From Pterobdella sp. o SKG-2022 (lineage: Eukaryota > Annelida > Clitellata > Hirudinida > Piscicolidae): 64,000 nucleotides of DNA. The DNA lies in assembly GCA_964035795.1 (NCBI GenBank), contig OZ038323.1, positions 8,099,227-8,163,226 on the forward strand, read 5' to 3'. The notes below the pieces were generated by a model. That model did not search any database and was not told the DNA's origin. It saw only the letters and a list, made by a program, of their open reading frames with translations. Made by a program: the position numbers and the translations under genes. Each line of letters starts with the position of its first letter. Within the stretch, counting starts at the first letter, position 1. Below are positions 39,501 through 51,060 of this stretch, one piece after another.

Positions 39501-40181
39501 CATTCCACAAATCGACTCACTCGAGTTATCATTACTTCCTGACTTATTGACTTTTTGCTTTTACACTTCAACAATAAATCTTTATTAATCTTGTGTAGTA
39601 ATGGTAATTAGCTTCAATTATATATGAAGTTTCGCCATTAACCGACTAGTTTTGTATTGATAATGAAAATTAAATTATTTAGGTTTTCTAATTTTCATAC
39701 CGATTTATTTTTATACGAATAATTCAAAATTTATTTAGAATCCTTTACATTTATTGCAAATTAATTTTACTTTTAACACTTAATTCCCTCAAACACCACC
39801 CATTCCTACAGCCATCATCAACCTACCTCTGGGATCCAGGTGCCAACGTGAAAAGAGGTTTATACGTACCTATGCTTTATTAAAACACCCTTTTGGGGAA
39901 AAACACTGAAACTTTTGCTCGGTTTTATCTTAATGATTACGTATAACATTAAAAAGTTTTTTTAAAATAATATTACTAATGAGCGTTTATAAAGAAGATA
40001 ATTCTCATTTATAAAGCGCTAAAAAAGAAACCGAAGCGCGTTCAAGGTGCTTATTGTTAGAGATGATGTTTTAATGATTGCCAGGTACTGTGCCAGTCCA
40101 CTAGTGTGCCACAAGTGCAGCCCTGACTCACCCAATCATACCTGTGTCAAATGTGGGTTTGCTTCTTTGTTTCAGTGTTGA
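24569..40181 (+). CDS. Secreted or surface protein with EB/EGF-like cysteine modules
   Basis: Six exons on the plus strand joined by phase: 24569-24716, 30196-30972, 32679-32825, 34463-34582 (or from 34457), 39812-39857, 40085-40181. Modules follow the EB/EGF-like plan of Cys, Cys, Cys, Cys-x-Cys, Cys; examples are CSVDSQC with LCMCEP, GGEVCNVDKDVC, VCKCVDGF, CRTTENC with CVCPP, and LGSRCQREKRYC. The exons beginning at 30196, 32679 and 34463 are symmetrical phase 1, and the last two together also are, as usual for shuffled modules. Exon 30196-30972 carries a long charged insert between module cysteines. The last exon reads to a TGA at 40179-40181 after CHKC and CVKC; alternatively it splices at 40152 and continues. 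With the exon at 22746 the protein would be 886 aa. Introns reach 5 kb, so exons may be missing. EB modules are extracellular and common in ecdysozoan secreted proteins; the partner is unknown. Confidence 0.6.
28525..28655. repeat. Minisatellite, seven units of 18-19 bp
   Basis: Units alternate between AATATTGATATTAGTAGTG (19 bp) and AAATAGATATTAGTAGTG (18 bp), then three 19-bp units with TTGTG endings. Lies within the proposed 5.5-kb intron of the EB-module gene. Confidence 0.9.
30262..30363 (+). repeat. In-frame GAA/GAT triplet expansion coding for acidic insert
   Basis: Run of GAA/GAG, then GAT/GAC/GAA codons inside the 30196-30972 exon of the EB-module gene, coding for a Glu then Glu/Asp stretch. 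The repeat sits between the Cys of RCISD and the next module Cys of RTCRC and is the start of a longer hydrophilic insert that runs to about 30812. Confidence 0.85.
35114..35254. repeat. Three tandem copies of a 47-bp minisatellite
   Basis: Units 35114-35160, 35161-35207 and 35208-35254 are nearly identical; the third has one visible change in the AGATAGATAGAAG part. The unit is itself built from GATG and GATA tetramers, and degenerate tetramer DNA flanks it from 35030. Located in the 5.2-kb stretch between two EB-module exons. Confidence 0.92.
36800..37075. repeat. Degenerate ATTC/ATCC tetranucleotide tract
   Basis: Scattered CATTCATTCATCC and TCATCCATCTAT motifs, similar to tracts at 3970-4120 and 13340-13470. 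Looks like decayed tetranucleotide repeat in an intron. Confidence 0.6.
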
Positions 40182-42459
40182 GCAGTAATGAGAGTTTTTT
40201 ATATGAAACAGAGTCAGAAAATGAAGTTTTTAAATATATTTGTGCTAATTTGTGCATGCATAATTCAATAATCACGGTTTTATTGAGTATGGTTTTAGAA
40301 TTTAAACAGTAACAATCACAACCAACAAAACTTGATAGATTTAAAAGAATCTTTCAAAATAAAAATTGACTTGAACTTAAAAAAAATTTCCACCCCCTCT
40401 AACCTCACCATGAGACGTGACAACCCACAATAAAGCCTAACTCCTATGCTCCACACCGCAGTTTTGCTAGAAGAAGAGTTTTCTTTCTTGAAAGCCACAT
40501 CAGCCAGTGCATTCCCAACCAATCCCTTGCCAGTCATTCTATTACATTTCTTTTATTTTTATAGTTTGGTGTGTTAAAAGATTTTTTGCAGTTTCATCAA
40601 ACGTTCAATTTGTGTGTGTATGGAATATTTTAGCTTTTCAAGCTTTTTGTGTGTATGTAGGTGTGTAAGTCCAACATCGTTTGCACTAAACTAATGATGA
40701 TAATGCCAGTCTTGAAAGTAAAATAACTTGCGAGAGATCGTATGTTTTTTTTCAAATAATTTCTTTGGAAAGTGTTTATTTTCAAAAGGCAAAACTAATA
40801 GATATATTTCCTTCCCAAACCACAATTATCCATAAGTACAGCTTCATCATAACATTAGCTAATGTTTTATAATATAGTTGTACTTATCGAAAATTGTAGT
40901 TTTTCTGAAAAACTAAATATATTAATTTTGTTTTTAAAAACTTTTTCTTAACAGTTTCAATTCAAAATAAAGACAAAAATCGATGAATGCTTGAAGTTTA
41001 ACAAACTATATTTCTTTTTATTGAGGTCTTAATATTAAACAGAATCCCATAATAAATAATCAACATGCTTGCAACATCATCAGTATATGAACAAATTGAA
41101 GTTTAAAGTAAGAAATGCCAATATTATTTAAACAATAGAAAACTTTGGTACAAAATCTCGAAGAGCATCTGAAGAGGATAAGGCCATACTGTCTTCTCAT
41201 TTAATTTAAATTGATAATATGATTCAGTTTTTATTGATTTTTGCAAGGTTTTTTTCATATTTGAAGTTTTATAATGGAATGATTCATATGTTTCACAGTA
41301 TGTTTCATCAATAAAAATTGTCATTGGGGCTGATATATGTTGAATTATGATAATGTTAAAATTCGTGCCAGATTAAACCATATATATACTATTATTGTAA
41401 GTGGTTTTCAACTTGATTACGTGATCTTTATATTAAAAAAATATGTCGGCCATTGGATAGCCCCTTTCTGGGGTTTCAGTTGAGCAATTGATTGATTCCA
41501 TAGGGCGCTACATTCTTCATATAATTCGACCATAAAAATAAATTCAGAGATTTATATATATTTGTTTTGGGAAAAGTTTCATTAATTGGAAATAAAACTG
41601 ATGACTTGAGAAGGTGAAAAATCAAGATTTTGGCTTGAATAATAATGTCAAGAATAGGCATTTTATGATATAATAGCATATATACATGGGCAATCATATT
41701 ATTTACCAAGTATTTTGTGTAATGCTAAAATGTATTGCAGGCTATAAAATTTATTGCTAAAATTTTATAATATGAATAAAATATAATGAAAAATTCCTTC
41801 TATTGTTTTCACGTGGTGTTTTACCATTTTGTTTCAACTTAACTGTTTAAATTGAAGTTGAGTTTATTCCACCAATTATGAAACATTTTAATGGATTTAT
41901 TTTTTTTTGTGAATTTTAAACAGATTTTCTAACTAGCCTATATTTTTTAATAAATGTTCTCAAAAAACTGCCATTCAAAAGCCAATCAATCAAATATAAA
42001 ACTGTTGATACACGCCATTATTAAAATCTCATTATCCGTTTATCGATGAGAACCTTTATTTTATGATGTTTTCATGAACTATTTATTTCATTAAAAATAT
42101 TCATAATAAGCTTAAGTGTGTCTCAACATTCAACAACATTCCCCATAAAAACTCCGCATCATCAATCCCATCCAACTCCAAGCTTCAGTCCAGAAACCGC
42201 CATCCCCTTGACCTTTACAGCATAAACTCACGCTCGGCATTGTAACCATTTGACTGTATTACTTATTCCTTTTATTACATTTATTTTTTATCACCATCGT
42301 TTGAAGTTGCTTACATACCTGCAGTTGCTTGAGAAGTGTTTTATCTGCAAGTCATATGCCAAGTGAAGGTTCTATCTTACATATGCTTCACATGGAATAT
42401 GTGGGATTCATTATCGATGTTCAACAAAACTTTCAATTGTTATATTTTATTTTCTCCAG

Positions 42460-42646
42460 ATTGTATATATGATCAAAATGATTATATATAATATCATAAT
42501 ATAAATATATGAGATTTTAAGATTGCATGTGATGGGATTATAATTGCATATGAGATTAAAATGATTGTACATATTAAAACGATTGCATATGCTATTAAAA
42601 TGTTTGCAAATAATACTGCAATGATTATATATAATTGTGTATTGAT
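42460..42646. repeat. Degenerate tandem repeat leading into the assembly gap
   Basis: Repeated variants of ATTAAAATGATTGCATAT, spaced roughly 20-25 bases, run up to the first N. The unit is imperfect and I cannot give a copy number. The repeat may continue into the gap. Confidence 0.6.
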
Positions 42647-42846
42647 NNNNNNNNNNNNNNNNNNNNNNNNNNNNNNNNNNNNNNNNNNNNNNNNNNNNNN
42701 NNNNNNNNNNNNNNNNNNNNNNNNNNNNNNNNNNNNNNNNNNNNNNNNNNNNNNNNNNNNNNNNNNNNNNNNNNNNNNNNNNNNNNNNNNNNNNNNNNNN
42801 NNNNNNNNNNNNNNNNNNNNNNNNNNNNNNNNNNNNNNNNNNNNNN
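42647..42846. other. Assembly gap, 200 N
   Basis: Exactly 200 N, a placeholder length used in scaffolding; the true distance is unknown. Open frames drawn across it are meaningless. Confidence 0.99.
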
Positions 42847-43547
42847 TAGATGGTGATTCATTAATTGATATTGTTGGTTTTATTTCCAGTAAAATTATGC
42901 CAATTTAGTTCCATTATTGTTTGATTTTTCTTGATATTTTGTATTGGTGTTATATAGAAATTTAGTGATTTGAATTTTAAATTATTCAAGATATTTTAAT
43001 CTGGGCTTTTATTTGTTCTATGGGTTTAAATAATTTACTACCGGACAAATTTAAATAAAGCGAGGTATTAAAAGCGTTTATTTATTGATGACGGATTCGA
43101 AAAGAATTTCTAAAAAATTTACTCATCCAAATTTTTTGAAAAAACATTTTAAATCTTGAGATGTGGATTAAACTCATTAGTTCCGGTGAACATTTTTAAA
43201 TACTTTGTCAAACGAAAGCTAAAAAAAGTCTAATTTAGAAAGAAATCGATAAAAATTTAAAAACTATGTTGTGTAGAATTTTATGAAAACGTAAACTTAT
43301 AGTTACAAATAATTTCAAACAAAGTTGTATTTTTAAGAATAAAAATTCTGATTCTTATTATCGTCCTTCTTTTATAATTTATTGCAAGACTTATTTTTCG
43401 ATGTAATATAAATGACCTGTTTCTTCGGCACTTTGAACGTTTTTATTTTTTGAATATTTTCAATAAGAATCGATTTTTTGAATAGGAATTATACTAAACA
43501 ATTAAATTTAATTTTTTTGAATAAGTGAAAAAGGCATTTTAATTTTG

Positions 43548-43985
43548 TAGGTAGGTAGGTAGGTAGGTAGGTAGGTAGGTAGGTAGGTAGGTAGGTAGGT
43601 AGGTAGGTAGGTAGGTAGGTAGGTAGGTAGGTAGGTAGGTAGGTAGGTAGGTAGGTAGGTAGGTAGGTAGGTAGGTAGGTAGGTAGGTAGGTAGGTAGGT
43701 AGGTAGGTAGGTAGGTAGGTAGGTAGGTAGGTAGGTAGGTAGGTAGGTAGGTAGGTAGGTAGGTAGGTAGGTAGGTAGGTAGGTAGGTAGGTAGGTAGGT
43801 AGGTAGGTAGGTAGGTAGGTAGGTAGGTAGGTAGGTAGGTAGGTAGGTAGGTAGGTAGGTAGGTAGGTAGGTAGGTAGGTAGGTAGGTAGGTAGGTAGGT
43901 AGGTAAGTAGGTAGGTAAGTAGGTAGGTAGGTAGGTAGGTAGGTAGGTAGGTGGGTAGGTGGGTAGGTATGTAGGTAGGTAGGTA
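43548..43985. repeat. (TAGG)n tetranucleotide array, about 109 copies
   Basis: TAGG repeat over about 438 bases, perfect for most of its length, with a few TAAG, TGGG and TATG variants clustered in the last 90 bases. Ends about 320 bases upstream of the CFAP251 start codon. The minus-strand Leu-Pro-Thr-Tyr open frame is an artefact of the repeat. Confidence 0.98.
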
Positions 43986-44303
43986 AGAAATTATTAGCCA
44001 TATTAAGCTTTTTTTAACATTTTTGTTTACTAGTTAAGTGCAAAAATATGATTTTTCATCAATTATTAGTATTGTGTTTTTAAATTATAAATTTCGTTTT
44101 ACTTAATTTTTTTGAATCATTTTCATTTGCTAACTTATAGATTTTTTTATTAATATAATTTTAAACTTATTCATTGTTTACCATATATGTTAAAATTCAT
44201 TATTTCAAAAATTTAACTACAATAAATATGATTAACATAGCGCTTTTTTGAGCTTTCAGTATCTAAGCAACAAAGTGTACTTTTGAAAAAGCTACCGAAT
44301 AAA

Positions 44304-47300
44304 ATGAACGAAGAAGCGCCGAAAAAAATTTTAAGTAAATCCAATGTTTCGAGTAAAAAAGAAAATTTCAAAAAAAAAAGCTCATCTAAAAGTGACCCTA
44401 AGCAGGTTAATATCCCTCGCATAGAAAATGATGATATCTTTGAACTATACGACGTTGAAGATGAAACTGAAACACCAATTGAAATTCTAAATTCAACAAA
44501 CTCCGAAAAAACATATACAGAAATGAAAACTAGAAACATAACAGAAAGTTTAGTTGAAAACAAAGAAAGCGGAATGATGTTGGGAGATATAGGAAAAGAT
44601 GAAGGAAGCAAAAAGAGTGAAACACACGAATTCATTGAAATTGAAGAAAAACTTGAGAAAGATATTGAAGAAGAAATAGAAAAAAATTTTGAAGAAGAAA
44701 TAGAAGAAAACATAGAATATGAAACGGAGAATGAGGAAAATGAAATAGAAGCAAAGAAAGATGTAAAAAATGAAAAAAAAGAAGATGAAGAAGAAGAAGA
44801 AGAAAAAAATGAAAAAGAAGAAGAAGATGATGATGGTGAAGAAAAAGAAGAAAGAAAGAATGAGAAAGGAGAAGAAGAAATAGAAGAAGTAATGAATAGA
44901 AAAGAAGAGGAAAAAGAAAAAGTAGAAAAAAAAGAAAAAGAAGAAGAAATAGAAGAAGTAATAAATAGAAATGAAGAAGAAATAGAAGAAGTAATAAATA
45001 GAAATGAAGAAGAAATAGAAGAAGTAATAAATAGAAATAAAGAAGACGAAGAAGAAATAGAAGAAGTAATAAATATAAAAGATGAAGTAACAAAAAAAGA
45101 AAAAGAAGAAGAAATAGAAGAAGTAATAAATAGAAATGAAGAAGACGAAGAAGAAACAGAAGAAGAAGAAATAGAAAAATTAATAAATAGAAAAGAAGAG
45201 GAAAAAAAAATAGAAGGAGAAGAAGAAGAAAATTATTTTATAAAACTATCAGGAAAAAGTTTTAATGACAAACAAATTTACGAGGAAGAAAGAAGGGTTT
45301 CAGTAAAAAACATAGGAGAATATGAAGAAGAAGAAGAAATAATTGAAGACGAAGATGAAGAGATAGAAGAACTTATAGAAAATGAGCCTTCTACAATAAA
45401 AACTAATGCCGAAAATGAACTGTTTGATAGTGGAGAAGAAGAAATTGAGAATGAAGAAGAAGTAGATGAAAATATTAAGGATGAAGAAGAAGAAGAAGAT
45501 GATGATGATGAAGAAGGCTTCGAAGATAAAGAGGAAGAACAAATTGAAGATGAAGAAGAAGAAAAAGTGGAAGACGAAGAAGAAATTGAACACGAAAAAG
45601 ATGATAAAGTTGAAGTTGATAAAAAAAAAGGAAAGTTGAAAAGCTTCGAAACTATTTTAGAAAAAGAAAAACAAGAGATTTTAAAATTGAAAAAAGAAGA
45701 AAGTGAAACGAATCTGGACTACATTAATGATATTGCTGATAATGAAGAATACATGTATGAATCAAGTGACATTGCTTATAGGAAATCGACTTCTAGCGAG
45801 TATGAAAAAAATGATGATAGACAAATCTATGACGTTTTGATGCAAATTTTGAGTAAGCTTGAAATGCCGGAAATATTAAAAATAAAAAGATCTTTTCAAC
45901 TCATGATTTCAGTACCAGAAGTTGAAGAAATGATAAATAAAGTAACTGAAACATTTCCTAGCGAAATGCAAAATATACAACTGAGGAATAAAATTATGGA
46001 TTCTATACAATTTAATATAAATCAAATAATCAAACTATCGAGTAGTTATGTGCGCTCAGATCTGGATCTGCCTTTATTCGCCGATGAAACCATACCACTC
46101 TCTCCTTCTGGACCCATAGACTTCAAAAAAGCAAAAATAAGTTGTACTCCTAGAAAAAAATTTGGACCTTTCAACAAAGAAACATTCTTGGATCTAACTC
46201 AACCTCCCGACACTCCTGATGCTTACAACGAACTCGATGTTATGAACTCTGATTTTGAAACGAGTTGTATCATTCCACCCTTAAGTTCACTTTTTAAAGA
46301 AGGAGAATTAGATACAAAAGTATTCAATAAAAATCCTCTTTCTTTGGAGCAGTGTATTGGTCAAGTAAAGGAACTTCCAGTAATCAACTTATGCTCGGGA
46401 GATGCCTTATCTATTTTTTACGCGTGCTGCCACTGCGGAGTTGTATTAGACGTTGAAAAAAACAACCAACAACTTTTGCAGGGGCATGCAAACGCCATCT
46501 CGTGCCTCACTTCATCTTTGAACAAAAAGTTTCTTTTCATTGGCGACCGAGGACCTAATAGCAGAGTGAATGTTTGGAATGTGGCTGATGAAGGTGAAGT
46601 GATCCCAGTCAAGACAATTTCTCATGTCGACTCACATGGTGTAGCTGCAATAGCGGTTTCAGACGTTGGTCACTATTTGGCTGTGGTAAGTGCTGGTCGC
46701 TACCAAAGCCTATGCGTGTGGAACTGGACTGAGCCTAGCACTACACCACTGTATGAAATGAAAATTGAAGGAACTCTTGGTTTTCAGAAGTATCTCATTT
46801 TCAATTCCGAAAATAATAAGTTTCTAGTTTCAAACAGTTTTTTATCGGTGGTTTTCTACTATTGGAATGAATCTGATATCGAGTCTTTTTCTCATAGTTT
46901 TAGTACAGAAGAAAGAAAAGCAGCTGGGGAAATTACTGCTACCGTTTTTCTTAGGAATAATTCTATCGCTATTTCGGCTACTAGTTTTGGCAAATTCATT
47001 CTGTGGGAAAAGTTCAAACCTGTAAACACGGTAAGTTCGAAACCTTTTTACCGCCTAGATAAAATAGTTCGTATGCAAGCAAAGGGTATCACAGTTCTTA
47101 CTACAATTAAGCAGTTTATTGTGACCGGAGATGTTGCTGGTCAAATTAAGTTTTATGACGAGTCTCTCAAACTTGTAAATTGGATTCAAGACGTTAAATT
47201 GGGCGCTATAACAACGATCTCTTTTGACTTCAGTGGTGATTACGGCTCAGATGCACCTGAAGATAGTTTGGATTTAGATTTAATTCTCTCCAAAGATACA

Positions 47301-49100
47301 TTTTCCAGTCCTAACTTTGTTTTTGGAACTTCTTCAGCAGTTATTGTTTATGTCACAAACAACGGAAACAAAATGGATGTTATTCAAAACAATTTTGGTT
47401 GTATAATCGCTTCAATAGATGTACATCCATCCAAACCTTTAATAGCTTTGAGTGGAACTAATGGATTACTACGTTTAATTAACTATAAAGACCGCCAGTC
47501 AGTTGCTTCAAAGCTATTTGACGAAGGAAAAACACCCGTTTCGTGCATAAAGTTCAATTTAGATGGTTCAATTCTTGCGGTAGGATTTGCAAACGGAAAA
47601 ATTGAAATAGTACATGGTTTGAACCTGCAAAAGGTTTACAAAGGCACGCTCAATGATTCCAACTCTTACATTACCCACATTGAATTTTCACACAATTTTC
47701 AATTTATGGCTTCAGCAGACGTAACAAACGCAGTCACAATGTATCTTATAAATAGAGAACGTCTATGGACAGATGATGAAAAAAGTATTCTTTTCTTAGG
47801 CCGTTACAAAGCCCACAACAAATTAATTCGGAATATTTTGTTCAAGTACAAACACATTGATGAGTCATACCGCTTTTTTTCTGTGTCTTTTGACAGAACT
47901 TTAGTTGAATACGAGTTCTCTGCTTCGAAGCAAGGTTTGAGTGTCAAATCCGTTCATGTCATTGAACATTCCGCTCTGCCAATGTATATGAAATCATACC
48001 CTAGTTTGACTAAGGAAAATCTACTTCTAATGTGCAACAATCAATACAAATTCAAACTTATCAATACTTCTACAAAAATGGTTCGAAAAACACTTTTAGG
48101 TCCTGCGTTTGGCTCTCCTGTGGAAAAGTTTGTTGTCTCGTCGATAACCACCCTCAAAAACCAAGAAACATATTTCATAGCTTGCATAATTAATAGCAAA
48201 ATTTGCATATCATTGTTGCCTTTGACTGGCAGCCATTATCGTTCATTTTGCCTAGTGTCTCATCCTAATGGAGTAAAAGACTTGGTCGTTTCTCCAGACG
48301 GTGCCTATCTTTTCAGTAGTGGAGGTTCGTCTTTGATGATATGGTCAGTAAATATACTAGCTCTGCAAATGCAAGAAAAATTGATGGGAAATGAAATGCA
48401 GCCATTTTATGAACAAATTGAAGGAGGAAAAAATGGAGCTTTCATGTATCAGTTGGAAAACCTTTTTTGTTATGCTCAACTCAAAAACCAAGGCATAGAC
48501 ACACAAGACATGAGAATGGTGGGAGAAAAGGTTAATGTATCTGAACTGCCAAGCTTGATGAGAGCTCTAGGATACTACCCGTCAGAAAAGGATGCCTACC
48601 AGATGATGATGGAGGTATGTTTTTCATTAAACACATATTTTGTTTATAGTGAGAAATAATTTAATGTTTTTATGGTTTATGAACAATATTTTTATGCGTA
48701 AAATGGATACACAAAACTCCAGGTAAAATACTCAAACTTCACGGAGACGGAAACCGAAGTAGAGTTCATAGATGTTGTTGACTTCATCAAACTCTACATC
48801 AACCACCGTCCTGTCTTCTGCACACTTCACGATGATATCAACTGGGCTTTTTCCATATTGGGGACAAAAGAAGGAAATAACTATAAAATCGATAGAAACC
48901 AATTTTTCTCAGCTTTAATGAATTATGGAGAAACTATGGATGAGGAAGAACTTTTGGAAGCATTAGCAACTCTCAGTGGGATTCCGAGTGAGTCAGATTC
49001 GTGCAAAACTAGAGAACCTGGAGATGTTACTGTTGAAAAACTTTTGCCAAAGTATATAAGTATTGAAGATTTTTTCCACTTACTTAAACTTAAAAATTAA
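44304..49100 (+). CDS. CFAP251: Cilia- and flagella-associated protein 251 (WDR66)
   Basis: Two coding exons, 44304-48614 and 48723-49100, joined in phase 0 at GAG|gtatgt and CCAG|GTA; 1562 aa against about 1150 in human. The chosen start is the first ATG (MNEEAPKK) of the open frame. Residues about 113-435 are a Glu-rich, Lys-containing block with tandem EIEEVINRNEE-type units near 213-293. Residues about 700-1350 hold the WD-repeat propellers, with conserved stretches such as LQGHANAISCL, GITVLTTIKQFIVTGD, IKFYDESLKLVNW and TLLGPAFGSPVE. The C-terminus (about 1415-1562) has SELPSLMRALGYYPSE and an EF-hand-like calmodulin-related region, as in the vertebrate protein. CFAP251 is part of the calmodulin- and spoke-associated complex at the base of radial spoke 3 in motile axonemes, needed for sperm flagella. 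NAA50 follows 352 bases downstream. A TTTCAG acceptor-like site at about 44258 could mark a 5' UTR intron or leader. Confidence 0.95.
44640..45600 (+). repeat. Glu-codon-rich low-complexity coding tract in CFAP251
   Basis: GAAGAAGAA-rich sequence coding for the acidic N-terminal block of CFAP251. Between about 44940 and 45180 a unit coding for roughly EIEEVINRNEE is repeated in tandem at the DNA level too. Likely to vary in length between individuals. Confidence 0.9.
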
Positions 49101-49238
49101 TCTTCTCGTTAAATGTTATTTCAAATGTATTTTAAGCTGCGTTCCAATTCAAAACTGAGCTATTTTGTATATAACTAATTTATATTGACTGATTTTTTCT
49201 AAGTTTTGTTTTTTTTTGAAAAGTATTTACATTTTTTA

Positions 49239-49244
49239 AATAAA
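49239..49244 (+). terminator. Candidate polyadenylation signal AATAAA of CFAP251
   Basis: AATAAA about 140 bases after the CFAP251 stop and about 210 bases before the NAA50 start. Position is reasonable, but the hexamer is frequent in this DNA. Confidence 0.45.
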
Positions 49245-49451
49245 AAATCTCTAAAAAACGTTGAGTTTATAATTCAGCAGCATTGTAATACAATTTATTT
49301 TTCAAAAGATCAAAAATTAATATTGTATTAAAGAAATAATTCTGAATTAAACTTTTTGTCGTTAATCATGGAATATAACACTCGAAACAAACAAATTTGA
49401 AATTACAAAAAAAGAATTAACATTCTTTGCTTGCGATATAAGCTGCTTAAA

Positions 49452-51060
49452 ATGGGAAGGTGCGATTTTTTATTTCAAGACAGTTTTCAATTTTCATAAT
49501 ATTTTATATTTTTTTAAATTAAGTTATTAATAAAATAAATTAATACTACATTGCACGTTGTTTGAAGAGGAGTAACGGAACTCGGTGAAATTACAGTACA
49601 CAACATAAAACAGTTGAAACGGATTAATGAAGTGGTTTTGCCAGTGGTTTACAATGACAAATTTTACAAAGAAATTCTTGAAGTTGGAGAATTGGCTAAA
49701 CTAGGTGAATAAGAAGATAATTGCAAAAACTTTGAAAGTAGAGAACTATTTTGAAATTATAAATGCAAAATAATAATTTTTTCAACATTTCACCAAAATA
49801 TGTAAATAACTTCAAAATAATTTCATATAAATAATTAAACATAATAAAATTTTCAATAAAGCTTTATTAAACTTCCAAATACATAATATTTTTGAATAAA
49901 CCACCCAATTCATATTACTATAATCAATTCAAATTATCAAAAACCGTTTAAAATTTTTTTTCAAAACTTATAAAAAATTGTTGAGCTTTAATATAATTAA
50001 TAGACCAAACAATTTACCAGCTTACTTTAATGATATTGTGGTGGGAGCAGTATGCTCGAGGGAAGACAAAACAAATGGACAAAAGCGCCTTTATATCATG
50101 ACCCTTGGATGTCTATCCCATTACCGAAGACTCGGAATAGGTTTTCAAGCATTTTTCTTTAATTATTCTTTTCAAAAATGTCTATTGATAAAGAGTTAAT
50201 TATAATAATGTTGTTTTTCAATCATTTAGACTATAATCATTTCTAAATTATCAACTATTGTGCTTCAGTATCTTTATGTTTCTATAGCTACATTGTAGTA
50301 TTAAATTGTCAGATTTTCTTCATCAGGACTTTCATAATTATACATAGGCATATAATTAATATTTATATGGTAATTAATTAAATGATGCACACAGGCAGTG
50401 TAATGCTACAACACATCTTGGACATCTGTCAAAAAGATGGTTCATACAACAATGTCTACCTGTTAGTTGTTTTTCTCTATAAGCATTAAGCTTTACCAAG
50501 AAGCATCATTGTAATAAGCTGTGCCTAACGAGATAGTAGAAGGAAAAAATGATAGGTCTTAAAAAATTCCAAGTATCATCATAGTTCTCCTTTATCTCTG
50601 GTCCACCAAAAGATATTATATCAGTATGAGGCTTATAATTAGGTTTCATCATAGGCTACTCTTTCAAAAACCATTATATAGTGCTTCATTATTAATATTA
50701 TTTTGATAATTTTATCATTACATATATTTATGCAGATTAGCAGATGCTAGTTTTAAAATTGAGATTTTTATTAATAATTAATATCTAACGCATTTGCAAA
50801 AATTAACCCCCTTCTATAAATAGCTGTCCTATCATTGAGACGCAAAAAAATGATGCTGATGATTTTATAAATGGTAAAATTAATAATATTAATTTTTTTA
50901 CAGGCATGTGCAAATAAACAACACTAGTGCCATCAAATTTTACGAAAAGTTCGGTTTCAAGATAGTCGACCGTCAAGATGATTATTACAAAAAGATCGAG
51001 CCTGCCCATGCTTTTGTGCTGCAAAGATCTTTTGATCAGAATAAAGAGAACGTTGTTTGA
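49452..51060 (+). CDS. NAA50: N-alpha-acetyltransferase 50 (NatE catalytic subunit)
   Basis: Five coding exons: 49452-49459, 49568-49704, 50021-50140, 50395-50461, 50904-51060; 489 nt, 162 aa (human 169). The 8-base first exon gives MG and part of R and is the least certain piece. NAA50 is a GNAT-fold enzyme that acetylates N-terminal Met of nascent chains and some lysines, works with NAA15/NAA10 at the ribosome, and supports sister-chromatid cohesion. Seen here: ELGEITVHNIKQLKR at the N-terminus, NDKFYKEILEVGELAKL, the acetyl-CoA loop RRLGIG at 84-89, the catalytic pair Tyr73 and His112 at the same numbers as human, and YYKKIEP with Tyr139. Phe27 of the peptide pocket is Leu here. Intron donors include gtgcga, gtgaat, gttttc and gttagt. 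Convergent with the Ly6 gene 586 bases away. Confidence 0.95.

Larger units (their letters stand above)
40182..44303. other. Intergenic with assembly gap and tetranucleotide array
   Basis: No supported gene between the last EB-module exon and CFAP251. Holds the N gap and the (TAGG)n array, both listed. If the EB gene continues past 40152, a further exon could be in here or in the gap; I looked for a phase-1 cysteine exon and did not find one. Confidence 0.5.

Noticed and set aside
42561..42908. Open frames across the N run
   Set aside because: The N placeholder has no sequence; frames across it have no meaning.
43489..44001. Leu-Pro-Thr-Tyr repeat protein on the minus strand
   Set aside because: Translation of the (TAGG)n array.
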